From assembly GCA_013375335.1 (NCBI GenBank), contig JABXJZ010000002.1, positions 1 to 21,904 of the forward strand: a DNA stretch of 21,904 bases, written 5' to 3'. Within the stretch, counting starts at the first letter, position 1; every line of letters begins with the position of its first letter. Both the position numbers and the translations under genes were made by a program. Shown in pieces: positions 14,634 through 21,904 of the stretch. The notes under the pieces were generated by a model that did not search any database, was not told the DNA's origin, and saw only the letters and a program-made list of their open reading frames with translations. The DNA is from Desulfobacterales bacterium. GTDB taxonomy: Bacteria > Desulfobacterota > DSM-4660 > Desulfatiglandales > B25-G16.

Positions 14634-15389
14634 ATGCCATACGCTGTAGCAATGGCTGGTAAGGGAGGGACGGGCAAAACTACCATTGCCGGGTTCCTAA
14701 TCAGGTATCTGGTTCAAAAGGGCAAAACCCCTATATTGGCGGTTGATGCTGATTCAAACACCAACCTCAATCAGGTCCTTGGTGTCTCCATGAGGGCAAC
14801 ATTAGGCACTGCTCGAGAGGAGATGAAGGAAGGGGTAGTTAAACACGGAATGACCAAACAGATGTTTATGGAGATGAAGCTGGCAGATGCAGTAGTTGAG
14901 GGAGAAGGTTTCGACCTTATTGCCATGGGCAGGCCTGAAGGTGCTGGATGTTACTGCGCTGCCAACCACCTCTTATCCATGTATCTAGCAAGGCTCATAG
15001 ACAACTACCCATATATGGTTATGGATAATGAGGCGGGCATGGAGCACATTAGCAGGTTGACGACAAATAACGTCGATGTTCTTCTTATCGTCTCTGATCC
15101 TTCCATAAGGGGGATTGATGCAGCCGGCCGGATTAATACTTTAGTGGATGAGCTGAAGTTAAGGGCAGTAAAGAGGTTTCTTATTGTAAATCAGGCGCGG
15201 GATGGGCTAGCCGGTTCCTTACAACAGGCAATAGTGGAACAAGGACTGAATCTTGCGGGCACCATGCCAAAAGATGACCTCCTCTACGAGTTCGATATGA
15301 ACGGTAACCCGATCGTTACTGTACCCGATGATAATCCGGCCCTGTGCGCCGCCTTTGAAATTTTTGATAAGGTAATAGAGCCAGATTAA
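14634..15389 (+). CDS. cooC: CooC/AcsF-type nickel-insertion ATPase for CO dehydrogenase
   Basis: A 251-residue SIMIBI-class (MinD/ParA-like) ATPase. CooC and its homologue AcsF help put nickel into the active-site cluster of CO dehydrogenase or acetyl-CoA synthase. Seen: the deviant Walker A GKGGTGKTT (9-17) with the signature lysine, AVDADSNTNLN (36-46; Asp38), the CooC-specific CxC metal-binding pair Cys106-Cys108 in GAGCYCAANH, the conserved DNEAGMEHISR (131-141) and IVSDPSIRGIDAA. The CxC between the two ATPase motifs excludes an ordinary ParA or MinD. ATG 14634 is preceded by a weak GGGGGCAAGAG. No CODH or ACS gene is in the window; the gene is instead followed 12 bases later by rfbB, so it is probably co-transcribed with sugar genes. 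Which Ni enzyme it serves cannot be told from here. Confidence 0.9.
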   Translation: MPYAVAMAGKGGTGKTTIAGFLIRYLVQKGKTPILAVDADSNTNLNQVLGVSMRATLGTAREEMKEGVVKHGMTKQMFMEMKLADAVVEGEGFDLIAMGRPEGAGCYCAANHLLSMYLARLIDNYPYMVMDNEAGMEHISRLTTNNVDVLLIVSDPSIRGIDAAGRINTLVDELKLRAVKRFLIVNQARDGLAGSLQQAIVEQGLNLAGTMPKDDLLYEFDMNGNPIVTVPDDNPALCAAFEIFDKVIEPD

Positions 15390-15401
15390 AGGACAGGACC
15401 T

Positions 15402-16472
15402 ATGATGAACATACTTATCACCGGAGGTTGTGGTTTCATTGGCAGCAATTTCGTCAGGCACATCTTAAAGAACCACCCAGGGGCTACGGTTATCAACCTC
15501 GATAAGCTTACTTACGCCGGGAACCCTGCCAACCTTACTGATGTGGAGAGGGGATATGCACCATCTCGGTATCAATTTATCAAAGGCGATATAGCCGACA
15601 AGGAGAAGGTTGAGGCCATATTTAGAGGGTCCAATATTGACTGGGTGGTAAATTTTGCCGCTGAATCACATGTGGACAGAAGCATTGATAAGCCGGCGGA
15701 ATTCTTGCACACAAACATCTTTGGAACCTTTTGTCTCCTTGAGGCAGCCAGGAAATTCTGGCTTGATCCCACGGCGGATATAACCAAGAAACGCTTTGTC
15801 CATATCTCCACCGATGAGGTATACGGTTCTCTCAGTGATAAGGGTTACTTCACGGAGACAACCGCCTACAATCCATCCAGCCCTTATTCGGCCAGTAAGG
15901 CAGCCTCTGATCATCTCGTATATGCCTATTACCGGACGTATTCTCTACCAACCATTATCACCAATTCATCTAATAACTATGGCCCGTACCAGTTTCCTGA
16001 AAAGCTCATCCCTCTTATGATTAGCAATGCCGTCAAGGGAAAAAGCCTACCTATGTATGGAGATGGTGAAAATGTGAGGGATTGGCTGTATGTGGGAGAC
16101 CACTGCTCGGCCCTCTTGGCCACACTTAAAAGAGGAGAGCCAGGTCAAAAATATAACATTGGGGCAAATTGCGAAAAGCGAAATATAGACGTTGTGGAGA
16201 TGATCTGTGATTATCTGGATAAGAGGCTCGGGCTAACGGGCGCAAGACCAAGGAGAGAGCTCATAGAATACGTCCCCGATAGGCTCGGGCACGATCGAAG
16301 ATATGCAATTGATGCATCCAAAATACACAATGAACTTCAGTGGAAACCTTCAGTAACCTTTGAGGAGGGTATTGTGGAGACCATAGAGTGGTACCTCAAT
16401 AATATGGCCTGGGTAGAGGATATCGAAACTGGAAGATACCGCGTAAAATATCGGGGAAAACGTCATGACTAA
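15402..16472 (+). CDS. rfbB: dTDP-glucose 4,6-dehydratase RfbB (RmlB)
   Basis: The extended short-chain dehydrogenase that converts dTDP-glucose to dTDP-4-keto-6-deoxyglucose, second step of dTDP-L-rhamnose synthesis. The 356 residues show the NAD-binding GGCGFIG (8-14), the active-site HISTDEVYGS (134-143; Thr137, Asp138, Glu139), the catalytic YSASK (Tyr162, Lys166) and the dTDP-binding NSSNNYGPYQFPEKLIP. All key residues are kept. ATG 15402 and ATG 15405 are both possible; GGACAGGA lies just upstream. The gene is 12 bases behind cooC and overlaps rfbA by 8 bases, indicating one transcript from the 14553 promoter. A UDP-sugar dehydratase or epimerase is excluded by the TDE triad and by the neighbouring rfbA and rfbC. 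Confidence 0.97.
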   Translation: MMNILITGGCGFIGSNFVRHILKNHPGATVINLDKLTYAGNPANLTDVERGYAPSRYQFIKGDIADKEKVEAIFRGSNIDWVVNFAAESHVDRSIDKPAEFLHTNIFGTFCLLEAARKFWLDPTADITKKRFVHISTDEVYGSLSDKGYFTETTAYNPSSPYSASKAASDHLVYAYYRTYSLPTIITNSSNNYGPYQFPEKLIPLMISNAVKGKSLPMYGDGENVRDWLYVGDHCSALLATLKRGEPGQKYNIGANCEKRNIDVVEMICDYLDKRLGLTGARPRRELIEYVPDRLGHDRRYAIDASKIHNELQWKPSVTFEEGIVETIEWYLNNMAWVEDIETGRYRVKYRGKRHD

Positions 16473-17379
16473 AAAGACTACTAAAGGTATTGTCTTAGCA
16501 GGCGGCTTTGGCTCTCGTCTTTACCCTATCACGATATCAGTGAGCAAACAGCTCCTTCCCATTTGTGATAAACCCATGATCTACTACCCCCTCTCTGTTC
16601 TTATGCTTGCAGGTATCCGAGAAGTCCTCATTATCTCCACACCACAGGATACCGCCAACTTCAAGAGGTTGTTAGGTGATGGCCGCCAGATTGGTATCTC
16701 CTTCACCTATGAAATACAGCCAAGGCCAGAGGGATTGGCTCAGGCATTTATCATAGGAAAGGAGTTTATTGGTGATCACCCCTCCTGCCTCATCTTGGGA
16801 GACAACATCTTCTATGGGCACGGCTTCCTCGATTCCTTGAGGAGAGCGGCAAACAATGATAAGGGCGCTACCATATTTGGCTATTGGGTACGCGACCCGG
16901 AACGATACGGCGTTGTTGAGTTTGACTCCACGGGAAAGGCGATTAGTATTGAGGAAAAGCCCATGATTCCCAAGTCAAACTATGCGGTCCCCGGCCTCTA
17001 TTTCTACGACAATCAGGTTTCCTCCATTGCCTCTGAGCTCAGGCCATCGGCAAGGGGGGAACTTGAAATTACTGATATCAATATGACCTATCTCAGGAAG
17101 AATCAACTAAGGGTTGAGAAATTGGGCCGGGGTATTGCGTGGCTCGATACAGGTACCCATGAATCCATGGTACAGGCCATTAACTTCGTCCACGCCATTG
17201 AACAGAGGCAGGGGTTAAAGGTCGCATGCCTTGAGGAGATCGCCTACCGGATGGGGTACATATCCACCGATCAGTTGGAGAGGCTCGCCAGGAATATGAA
17301 AGAAAGTCCATACGGACAGTACCTTTTGGAGATACTAGACGATAGAGCAGGAAGCAAGAGAACCTTACTTACGGGGTAA
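16465..17379 (+). CDS. rfbA: Glucose-1-phosphate thymidylyltransferase RfbA (RmlA)
   Basis: This enzyme makes dTDP-glucose from dTTP and glucose-1-phosphate, first step of the dTDP-rhamnose pathway, and is usually feedback-inhibited by dTDP-rhamnose. The 304 residues have the nucleotidyltransferase signature LAGGFGSRLYP (11-21) with Lys28 in SVSKQLLP, the metal-binding Asp in LILGDNIFYGHG, EKP in ISIEEKPM, and AWLDTGTHESM; length is usual for the homotetrameric bacterial enzyme. The start ATG 16465 lies inside rfbB; the stop is 3 bases before rfbC. The short RmlA form, unlike the longer archaeal or GlmU-like versions, is clear. Confidence 0.97.
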   Translation: MTKKTTKGIVLAGGFGSRLYPITISVSKQLLPICDKPMIYYPLSVLMLAGIREVLIISTPQDTANFKRLLGDGRQIGISFTYEIQPRPEGLAQAFIIGKEFIGDHPSCLILGDNIFYGHGFLDSLRRAANNDKGATIFGYWVRDPERYGVVEFDSTGKAISIEEKPMIPKSNYAVPGLYFYDNQVSSIASELRPSARGELEITDINMTYLRKNQLRVEKLGRGIAWLDTGTHESMVQAINFVHAIEQRQGLKVACLEEIAYRMGYISTDQLERLARNMKESPYGQYLLEILDDRAGSKRTLLTG

Positions 17380-17382
17380 TCA

Positions 17383-17925
17383 ATGATCTTTAGCCCATCC
17401 CCTATTCTGCCAGAAGTTATCATAGTTGAACCAGACCCCTTTCCCGACAATAGGGGATATTTCATGGAGACCTACCATCTAGCCAAATTCAGCAACGGAG
17501 GTATCGACATTAGGTTTGTCCAAGACAACCAATCCATGTCCGTCAGGGGGACGCTAAGGGGGCTTCACTATCAGATAGGAAAGCCACAAGGGAAGTTAGT
17601 CAGGGTTTTGTATGGCGAGGTATTCGATGTTGCCGTGGACATCAGGAGGTCTTCGCCAAATTTTGGAAGATGGTCCGGGACAATACTCTCTGCTGAGAAC
17701 AAAAAGGCCATTTATATTCCCCCGAACTTCGCGCATGGCTTTTGCGTCTTAAGTGATAAGGCGGAATTTTTCTACAAATGTAGTGATTTTTATGAACTGG
17801 AGTATGAGCGGACAATAAGATGGAATGATCCAGACCTAGCCATCAAGTGGCCTATCACAGACCCGATTCTTTCAGAAAAGGATGCCTCCTCCCCGCTGCT
17901 AAGAGATGCTGAGTTGCCTACGTGA
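17383..17925 (+). CDS. rfbC: dTDP-4-dehydrorhamnose 3,5-epimerase RfbC (RmlC)
   Basis: A cupin-fold enzyme epimerising C3 and C5 of dTDP-4-keto-6-deoxyglucose, third step toward dTDP-L-rhamnose. The 180 residues contain FPDNRGYFMETYH (20-32), RGLHYQ with the catalytic His62, VAVDIRRSSP, PPNFAHGF (113-120) and Tyr131 in FFYKCSDFY, all standard. Its start is 3 bases after the rfbA stop. The expected fourth gene, rfbD (4-reductase), does not follow; instead there are 122 noncoding bases and ftsK. The reductase must then be elsewhere, or the product feeds another 6-deoxysugar. Confidence 0.96.
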   Translation: MIFSPSPILPEVIIVEPDPFPDNRGYFMETYHLAKFSNGGIDIRFVQDNQSMSVRGTLRGLHYQIGKPQGKLVRVLYGEVFDVAVDIRRSSPNFGRWSGTILSAENKKAIYIPPNFAHGFCVLSDKAEFFYKCSDFYELEYERTIRWNDPDLAIKWPITDPILSEKDASSPLLRDAELPT

Positions 17926-17991
17926 GGGCGGATTCCCGACAAAGAAAAAGCCTGCGTGCACAGGAAGACGGCACTTTCAATAAGAAACGTT

Positions 17992-18025
17992 GATCCTGCG
18001 TGCTATTGTGCTGCACGGCAGGATC
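17992..18025 (+). repeat. Strong imperfect inverted repeat before ftsK
   Basis: GATCCTGC (17992-17999) plus GTGC (18000-18003) pairs with GCAC (18013-18016), a bulged G, then GCAGGATC (18018-18025): 12 base pairs around a 9-nt loop. The sequence CCTGCGTGC also occurs upstream at 17951-17959. There is no T-run on either side, so it is not a typical intrinsic terminator. It ends about 22 bases before the ftsK start and could be an mRNA leader hairpin, a processing site or an operator. Confidence 0.7.
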
Positions 18026-18047
18026 CATAAATAAGAAAGGATAACAT

Positions 18048-20231
18048 GTGTCTAAGGCATCATCTCAGTATCCCATAAAAAGAGAGGTATGGGGGCTAAT
18101 CTTCTTGCTCTTGACCCTTATCTTCGGGGGAAGCCTTTTATCCTACCATCCCCAAGATCCGCTTTTCTGGGAAAGGGCGGGGTCTGTAATGCAGGCAAAG
18201 AACCTCTTTGGGGCTGTTGGGGCCAATCTCGCCGGTAGCCTCTTTCTACTCCTTGGCCTTTCAGCATTCTGGTCCATAGCCATCCTCCTTTTCCTATCCT
18301 TGTCCTTTTTCAGGGGAAGGTTCCCTTCCGAGTCAATATGGATATCGATAAGCCTTGTTCTCCTCGTAGTATCCTTTTCCGCCCTGCTGTCCCTTTACAT
18401 TCCCGATGGCGCACCTTATCGCAGCGCGATGATTAGCGGAGGATTCCTTGGATCGCATAGTGCGAGTCTCGGTATAAAGATACTCAACTACTTCGGGGCG
18501 TATACGCTTTTTCTCGCCATGTTTATTATCTCCCTTATGGTCATTACCCGATTTTCCTTTGGCGGCCTTTTCAATAGGATGTGGCTCGTGGCTTCAAATG
18601 TTGCCCTCTATACAAAGGAGAAATGGATTAAATACGTAGAACGAAGAAGGAGGGCAAGACAGAGAAAGAAGGCAGTCAAGACGGTTGAGAGGGCAAGGGA
18701 GAGGGAGATGACTATTGTCGAAACCCCCTCTCAGAGGGTGGGTAAATCAACGCAAGAGCTTTTTCCCTTTATGAATGTGGCCGGTGATTTCAAGCTCCCT
18801 CCCCTGGATCTTCTGGATGAGATCCCGAAATCCTCGGATACGGAGATTGAGAAAGAGAGCCTGAGAATGAACGCGCACCGGCTCGAAGGAAAGCTAAGGG
18901 ACTTTGGAGTCGAGGGTGATGTGGTTGAGATCGTACCTGGCCCGGTAATAACAATGTATGAGTTCAAGCCGGCGCCAGGTGTCAAGATAAGCAAAGTGGC
19001 GTCTCTAGCTGATGATCTCGCGCTTAACCTGAGGGCATCAAATATCAGGATTGTAGCACCTATCCCAGGGAAATCAGCCATAGGGATAGAGATACCCAAC
19101 AATAAGAGGAAACTCGTTACTTTAAGGGAGATCTTATCTAGCCAGTCCTTTCGCGATTCTCCGTACAAACTCACAATTGCCTTAGGGATGGACATAGTAG
19201 GTCAACCAGCGATAACTGATCTCACCAAGATGCCACACCTGTTGGTTGCTGGTGCTACGGGGACGGGGAAGAGTGTATCCATTAGTGCCATGATAAATAG
19301 TATCCTGTTCAAGTGCTCTCCAGAAATGGTCCGATTTGTGATGATCGATCCAAAGAGAATAGAGCTTGCACCGTATCAAGACATCCCCCATCTCTTACAC
19401 CCCGTAGTCACTCATCCAAAAGAGGCAACCAAGGCCCTCAGATGGGCTGTTGATGAGATGGAAAGACGATATACCCTCCTCTCTGACAAAGGTGTGAGGA
19501 ATATAGAGGTCTACAATCGAAAGGTTAGAAAGGACATGGGACTAGTTGAGCCTGGTGCAAGTAGAAAGACGGATGCGCATATCCCATACATCGTCATCAT
19601 AATTGATGAGCTGTCCGACCTGATGATGGTCTCCAGCAGGCAAGTGGAGGAGTCCCTGACAAGGCTTGCCCAGATGGCGAGGGCTGCGGGCATTCATCTG
19701 ATCATTGCCACACAGAGGCCCTCCGTTGACGTTCTCACAGGCATCATCAAGGCCAACTTCCCAACCAGGATCTCCTTTCAGGTCTCATCCAGGGTGGACT
19801 CGAGGACAATCCTCGATACAATGGGAGCCGAACATCTCTTAGGAGATGGAGACATGTTGTTTTTGCCGCCTGGCGTGGCTAAGCTCACCAGAATTCATGG
19901 TGCTTACGTCTCGGAAGAGGAGGTTAAGAGAGTGGCCTCCTTCTTAAGGGCGCGGATGAAACCAGAGTATGACAGCTCTATAGTTTCTGATATAAGCATA
20001 GAGGAGGAAGATGAGGAAGAGGTGGGAGGGGATAAGGATGAGAAATATCAGGATGCAGTGGAATTAGTTCTGCAAACAGGCCAGGCATCGATTTCAATGG
20101 TCCAGCGGAAACTCAGGGTCGGCTATAACCGGGCTGCCAGGATGATTGAGGCCATGGAGAAAGATGGCATTGTTGGTCCCTCCGACGGGATCAGGCCTCG
20201 AGAGGTTTTGAGGAGAAGGGAACCGTTTTGA
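18048..20231 (+). CDS. ftsK: DNA translocase FtsK
   Basis: FtsK sits at the division septum and pumps chromosomal DNA toward dif, activating XerCD dimer resolution. The 727 residues, shorter than the E. coli protein because the long linker is nearly absent, comprise four membrane segments (about 12-32, 55-88, 96-118 and 140-168), a short basic region with RRRRARQRKKA, then the alpha/beta motor with Walker A GATGTGKS (402-409) and Walker B IVIIIDELSDLMM (Asp520, Glu521), and the C-terminal gamma winged helix (about 664-722: DAVELVLQTGQASISMVQRK, then RMIEAMEKDGIVGPSDG), which reads polar DNA motifs. The start is GTG 18048 with AAAGG upstream. The stop overlaps the lolA start by 4 bases. SpoIIIE is the near homologue; naming as FtsK follows from the likely Gram-negative host. 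Confidence 0.96.
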   Translation: MSKASSQYPIKREVWGLIFLLLTLIFGGSLLSYHPQDPLFWERAGSVMQAKNLFGAVGANLAGSLFLLLGLSAFWSIAILLFLSLSFFRGRFPSESIWISISLVLLVVSFSALLSLYIPDGAPYRSAMISGGFLGSHSASLGIKILNYFGAYTLFLAMFIISLMVITRFSFGGLFNRMWLVASNVALYTKEKWIKYVERRRRARQRKKAVKTVERAREREMTIVETPSQRVGKSTQELFPFMNVAGDFKLPPLDLLDEIPKSSDTEIEKESLRMNAHRLEGKLRDFGVEGDVVEIVPGPVITMYEFKPAPGVKISKVASLADDLALNLRASNIRIVAPIPGKSAIGIEIPNNKRKLVTLREILSSQSFRDSPYKLTIALGMDIVGQPAITDLTKMPHLLVAGATGTGKSVSISAMINSILFKCSPEMVRFVMIDPKRIELAPYQDIPHLLHPVVTHPKEATKALRWAVDEMERRYTLLSDKGVRNIEVYNRKVRKDMGLVEPGASRKTDAHIPYIVIIIDELSDLMMVSSRQVEESLTRLAQMARAAGIHLIIATQRPSVDVLTGIIKANFPTRISFQVSSRVDSRTILDTMGAEHLLGDGDMLFLPPGVAKLTRIHGAYVSEEEVKRVASFLRARMKPEYDSSIVSDISIEEEDEEEVGGDKDEKYQDAVELVLQTGQASISMVQRKLRVGYNRAARMIEAMEKDGIVGPSDGIRPREVLRRREPF

Positions 20232-20905
20232 ATTCGAGATATCGCCTCATAACTCCCCTCTGCGTTCTTCTTGGCCTTATCTCCATGGGGAAGGCCCTCC
20301 CTGACGATACCCTATCAACAGTTATTGGAGGTATCAGGGCCAGGTACGGAAATGCTCAGGGATTGGCAGCGACGTATACCAGGGAGGCCATCAGTAAGAC
20401 CATGGCCATGTTAGGGGAAACGGAGAGGCATGATGTGGCCAGGGGAAGGCTTTATTTTAAGCCCCCCCACTTTCTCCGCCTCGAGCAGGCTTCCCCCCAA
20501 GAGGAACTACTCCTCACTGATGGACAGACACTTTGGTGGTACCTTCCCCTCGAGAAGGAGGTCTACCAATACCCCACCGAGCAGCTTGGACAGGAGTTAC
20601 GCCTTCTCAGTGACATCCTGAGAGGCCTCAAGGATACAGAGGCGAGTTTCCAGATCACCCTTCAGGTTAGACCTGAAACCAATATCTACCATCTTATCCT
20701 TAAGCCAGAGCCACCATGGCAGGAGATTGATCACCTGGAAGTGATCGTACTGAAAGGAGAGTTTGCTATTGAGCAGGTGGATATCTACAACAACATAGGC
20801 GGACTGACCCGTTTCCTCCTCACAGACTGGGAGGAAAGAGATCGATTCGGAAAGGAATTCTTCTCCTTTTCACCTCCTCCCGGTGTAAAAGTCCTCGAGA
20901 AATGA
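20228..20905 (+). CDS. lolA: Outer-membrane lipoprotein carrier LolA family protein
   Basis: A 225-residue exported protein of the LolA/LppC-like beta-sheet family, which carries lipoproteins across the periplasm from LolCDE to the outer membrane. Residues 1-23 form a signal peptide (LITPLCVLLGLISMGKA). After that come LAATYTREAISKTMAM, GRLYFKPPHFLRLEQASPQE, LLTDGQTLWWYLPLEKEVYQ and LLSDILRGLKD, following the usual LolA order; the lipid-binding half-barrel is complete. The start is TTG 20228, overlapping the ftsK stop as TTGA, with GAGGAG and AAGGG just upstream. The ftsK-lolA gene order is widespread in proteobacteria, supporting the call. Sequence similarity in this family is low, so a LolA-like protein with another client is possible. 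Confidence 0.88.
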   Translation: MNSRYRLITPLCVLLGLISMGKALPDDTLSTVIGGIRARYGNAQGLAATYTREAISKTMAMLGETERHDVARGRLYFKPPHFLRLEQASPQEELLLTDGQTLWWYLPLEKEVYQYPTEQLGQELRLLSDILRGLKDTEASFQITLQVRPETNIYHLILKPEPPWQEIDHLEVIVLKGEFAIEQVDIYNNIGGLTRFLLTDWEERDRFGKEFFSFSPPPGVKVLEK

Positions 20906-20923
20906 GCCCTGCTTCTGCCTGCC

Positions 20924-21472
20924 TCACCCAATTGATGAGCCGAGCGAAGCCCCAAGGTCATAGGCCCTTTTTAACTCCTCCTGGTCTTCCGCAACCTCTG
21001 CTTTCTCGTATGCCTTAGCCAGGACCCTGCCTGCCAATTCCATCCCCAAATAATCAAACGACCTCCGAAGCATTTCAATGAGAGGACCGCAGGCCTTTGG
21101 TCCTTCTTCCGAAGGCGCTACGATAAGGGCTCTTTTCCCCTTTAATCTTCCCGTTGCAATGAACGGCCGCAATCTGTCAATAAGGAGCTTCATCTTTCCC
21201 GTAGGACCATACCAGTAAATCGGTGTCCCGAAGATGATCACATCTGCCGCTTCCACTTTTGGATAGATCTCTTGCATCCCATCGTTTATCGTACACACAC
21301 AATCTCCTCTTTTGCACCTACGGCAATCGGCGCAGGGACATATTTCATGATCGTAGAGGTAGAGTTTTTCATATGTATGCCCCCTTGATGTCCAGCCCTT
21401 CAATATGTGTCCAACTAATGTATCGGTGTTTCCCCCTTTTCTGGGGCTACCAATTAATGCGAGGATCTTCAT
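20924..21472 (-). CDS. NADPH-dependent FMN reductase / iron-sulfur flavoprotein-like
   Basis: A 182-residue flavodoxin-fold protein. The FMN phosphate loop GSPRKGGNTD (8-17) is at the N-terminus, and GTPIYWYGPTGKMKLLIDRL (82-101) forms the second flavin-binding loop. Between them is a cysteine-rich segment, CPCADCRRCKRGDCVC (45-60); Cys47, Cys50, Cys53 and Cys58 fit the CX2CX2CX4C compact motif of archaeal iron-sulfur flavoprotein, which binds a 4Fe-4S cluster beside FMN and passes electrons in anaerobes. The start ATG 21472 overlaps the stop of the upstream membrane protein as ATGA; ATG 21481, three codons earlier, is possible. It ends 18 bases from convergent lolA. Some relatives with similar cysteines are simple NAD(P)H:quinone or FMN reductases, so the cluster is an inference. 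Confidence 0.88.
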   Translation of the reverse strand: MKILALIGSPRKGGNTDTLVGHILKGWTSRGHTYEKLYLYDHEICPCADCRRCKRGDCVCTINDGMQEIYPKVEAADVIIFGTPIYWYGPTGKMKLLIDRLRPFIATGRLKGKRALIVAPSEEGPKACGPLIEMLRRSFDYLGMELAGRVLAKAYEKAEVAEDQEELKRAYDLGASLGSSIG

Positions 21473-21904
21473 TCTCTCCATCTCAGCACAAAGCTGTATA
21501 GAGCATAGTACTCTAAGGCCAGCGCGGGAAATCCCAGGTATCCAAGTAATGGCATCTCAAAGATCTTAGGTCCAGCTGCATACGGCAGCTGATACACCCA
21601 CTTGGTGGGGGCCCAATAGTTCCAAAACTCCCACAGGAATCCACAGATAAGGCCCCCAATAAAGAGACAGAAAAACCTCTGGAAATTACCTGCCTGCCAT
21701 TCCTTAAGAATCGATTTCCTTCCTTTCATGGAGTTAATGGGATCTAATAGCAAGATAAAACCGGCCCATAGGGGAATAGCAAGGTACCTTGCTATTCTGG
21801 GAGGGGCGACAAGGATGGAGATCAGACATGCCGCTCCAGTGACAATTGAGGTATATAATATAGCTCTTGGAACCTTGAATTTCCGCGTCGTTACCCTGAA
21901 TGCC
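21469..21904 (-). CDS. Integral membrane protein, partial (5' end beyond right window edge)
   Basis: The frame is open from the right edge to a TGA at 21469-21471, giving 144 visible residues. They form about four hydrophobic stretches: ILYTSIVTGAACLISILVA, YLAIPLWAGFILLLD, FFCLFIGGLICGFLWEFWNY and YLGFPALALEYYALYSFVL. Recognisable features include the tryptophan- and tyrosine-rich LWEFWNYWAPTKWVYQLPY and the stretch FEMPLLGYLGFPALALE. I do not recognise the family with certainty. The stop overlaps the flavoprotein start by 4 bases, so the two are probably made together, perhaps as membrane and soluble parts of one redox function. Confidence 0.8.
   Translation of the reverse strand, partial: AFRVTTRKFKVPRAILYTSIVTGAACLISILVAPPRIARYLAIPLWAGFILLLDPINSMKGRKSILKEWQAGNFQRFFCLFIGGLICGFLWEFWNYWAPTKWVYQLPYAAGPKIFEMPLLGYLGFPALALEYYALYSFVLRWRE

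Noticed and set aside
1..21904. CRISPR array, tRNA or rRNA genes, IS elements, prophage or defence system
   Set aside because: No regularly spaced repeats, no cloverleaf-like sequences, no transposase or integrase motifs and no nuclease or toxin families were seen on either strand.

Overview
The window looks like a chromosomal segment of a Gram-negative, probably anaerobic bacterium, most likely a Desulfobacterota (former Deltaproteobacteria) lineage. The grounds are: a LolA-type lipoprotein carrier and a dTDP-rhamnose pathway (outer membrane and LPS); a CooC-like nickel-insertion ATPase (CO dehydrogenase/acetyl-CoA synthase biology); two molybdenum-cofactor genes; a second EF-G-like GTPase; and a flavoprotein with a compact cysteine motif. 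No marker fixes the genus. Start codons include TTG (csp, the 4834 gene, lolA) and GTG (ftsK), most with clear Shine-Dalgarno sequences. I see no tRNA, rRNA, CRISPR array, IS element or phage gene.

Layout. 1-3377 (+): 3' two-thirds of smc, then ftsY, stop and start overlapping by one base. 3436-4654 (-): a cold-shock gene with its own promoter, long leader and terminator, and a membrane-anchored LysM protein with its own promoter. 4756-7228 (+): a promoter and a tight three-gene operon of an unrecognised NagB/DeoR-fold-like protein with a C-terminal cysteine cluster, an FAH-family hydrolase and an HpcH/HpaI-type aldolase. 7309-10217 (-): an exported Deg-like serine protease and a low-specificity threonine aldolase with a strong promoter, a leader of about 180 nt and a terminator folded through its stop codon. 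10352-11310 (+): a DUF1178 zinc-ribbon protein and an archaeal-style MoaC. 11371-14418 (-): an EF-G-like GTPase, MogA/MoaB and the C-terminal remnant of an ion antiporter. 14553-17925 (+): promoter, cooC, then rfbB-rfbA-rfbC. 18048-20905 (+): ftsK and lolA, overlapping by 4 bases. 20924-21904 (-): a membrane protein running off the right edge, translationally coupled to an iron-sulfur-flavoprotein-like reductase.

How the genes fit together. SMC and FtsK act in chromosome organisation and segregation, FtsY and LolA in membrane-protein and lipoprotein targeting, and RfbABC in making the activated sugar for surface polysaccharide; this is mainly a housekeeping region with an envelope flavour. 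MoaC and MogA serve molybdopterin synthesis. CooC implies CODH/ACS elsewhere in the genome. The 4834-7228 operon is the least explained part: two of its enzymes belong to families that handle 2-oxo acids or acylpyruvates, so a small catabolic or salvage pathway is plausible, but its substrate cannot be read from the sequence.
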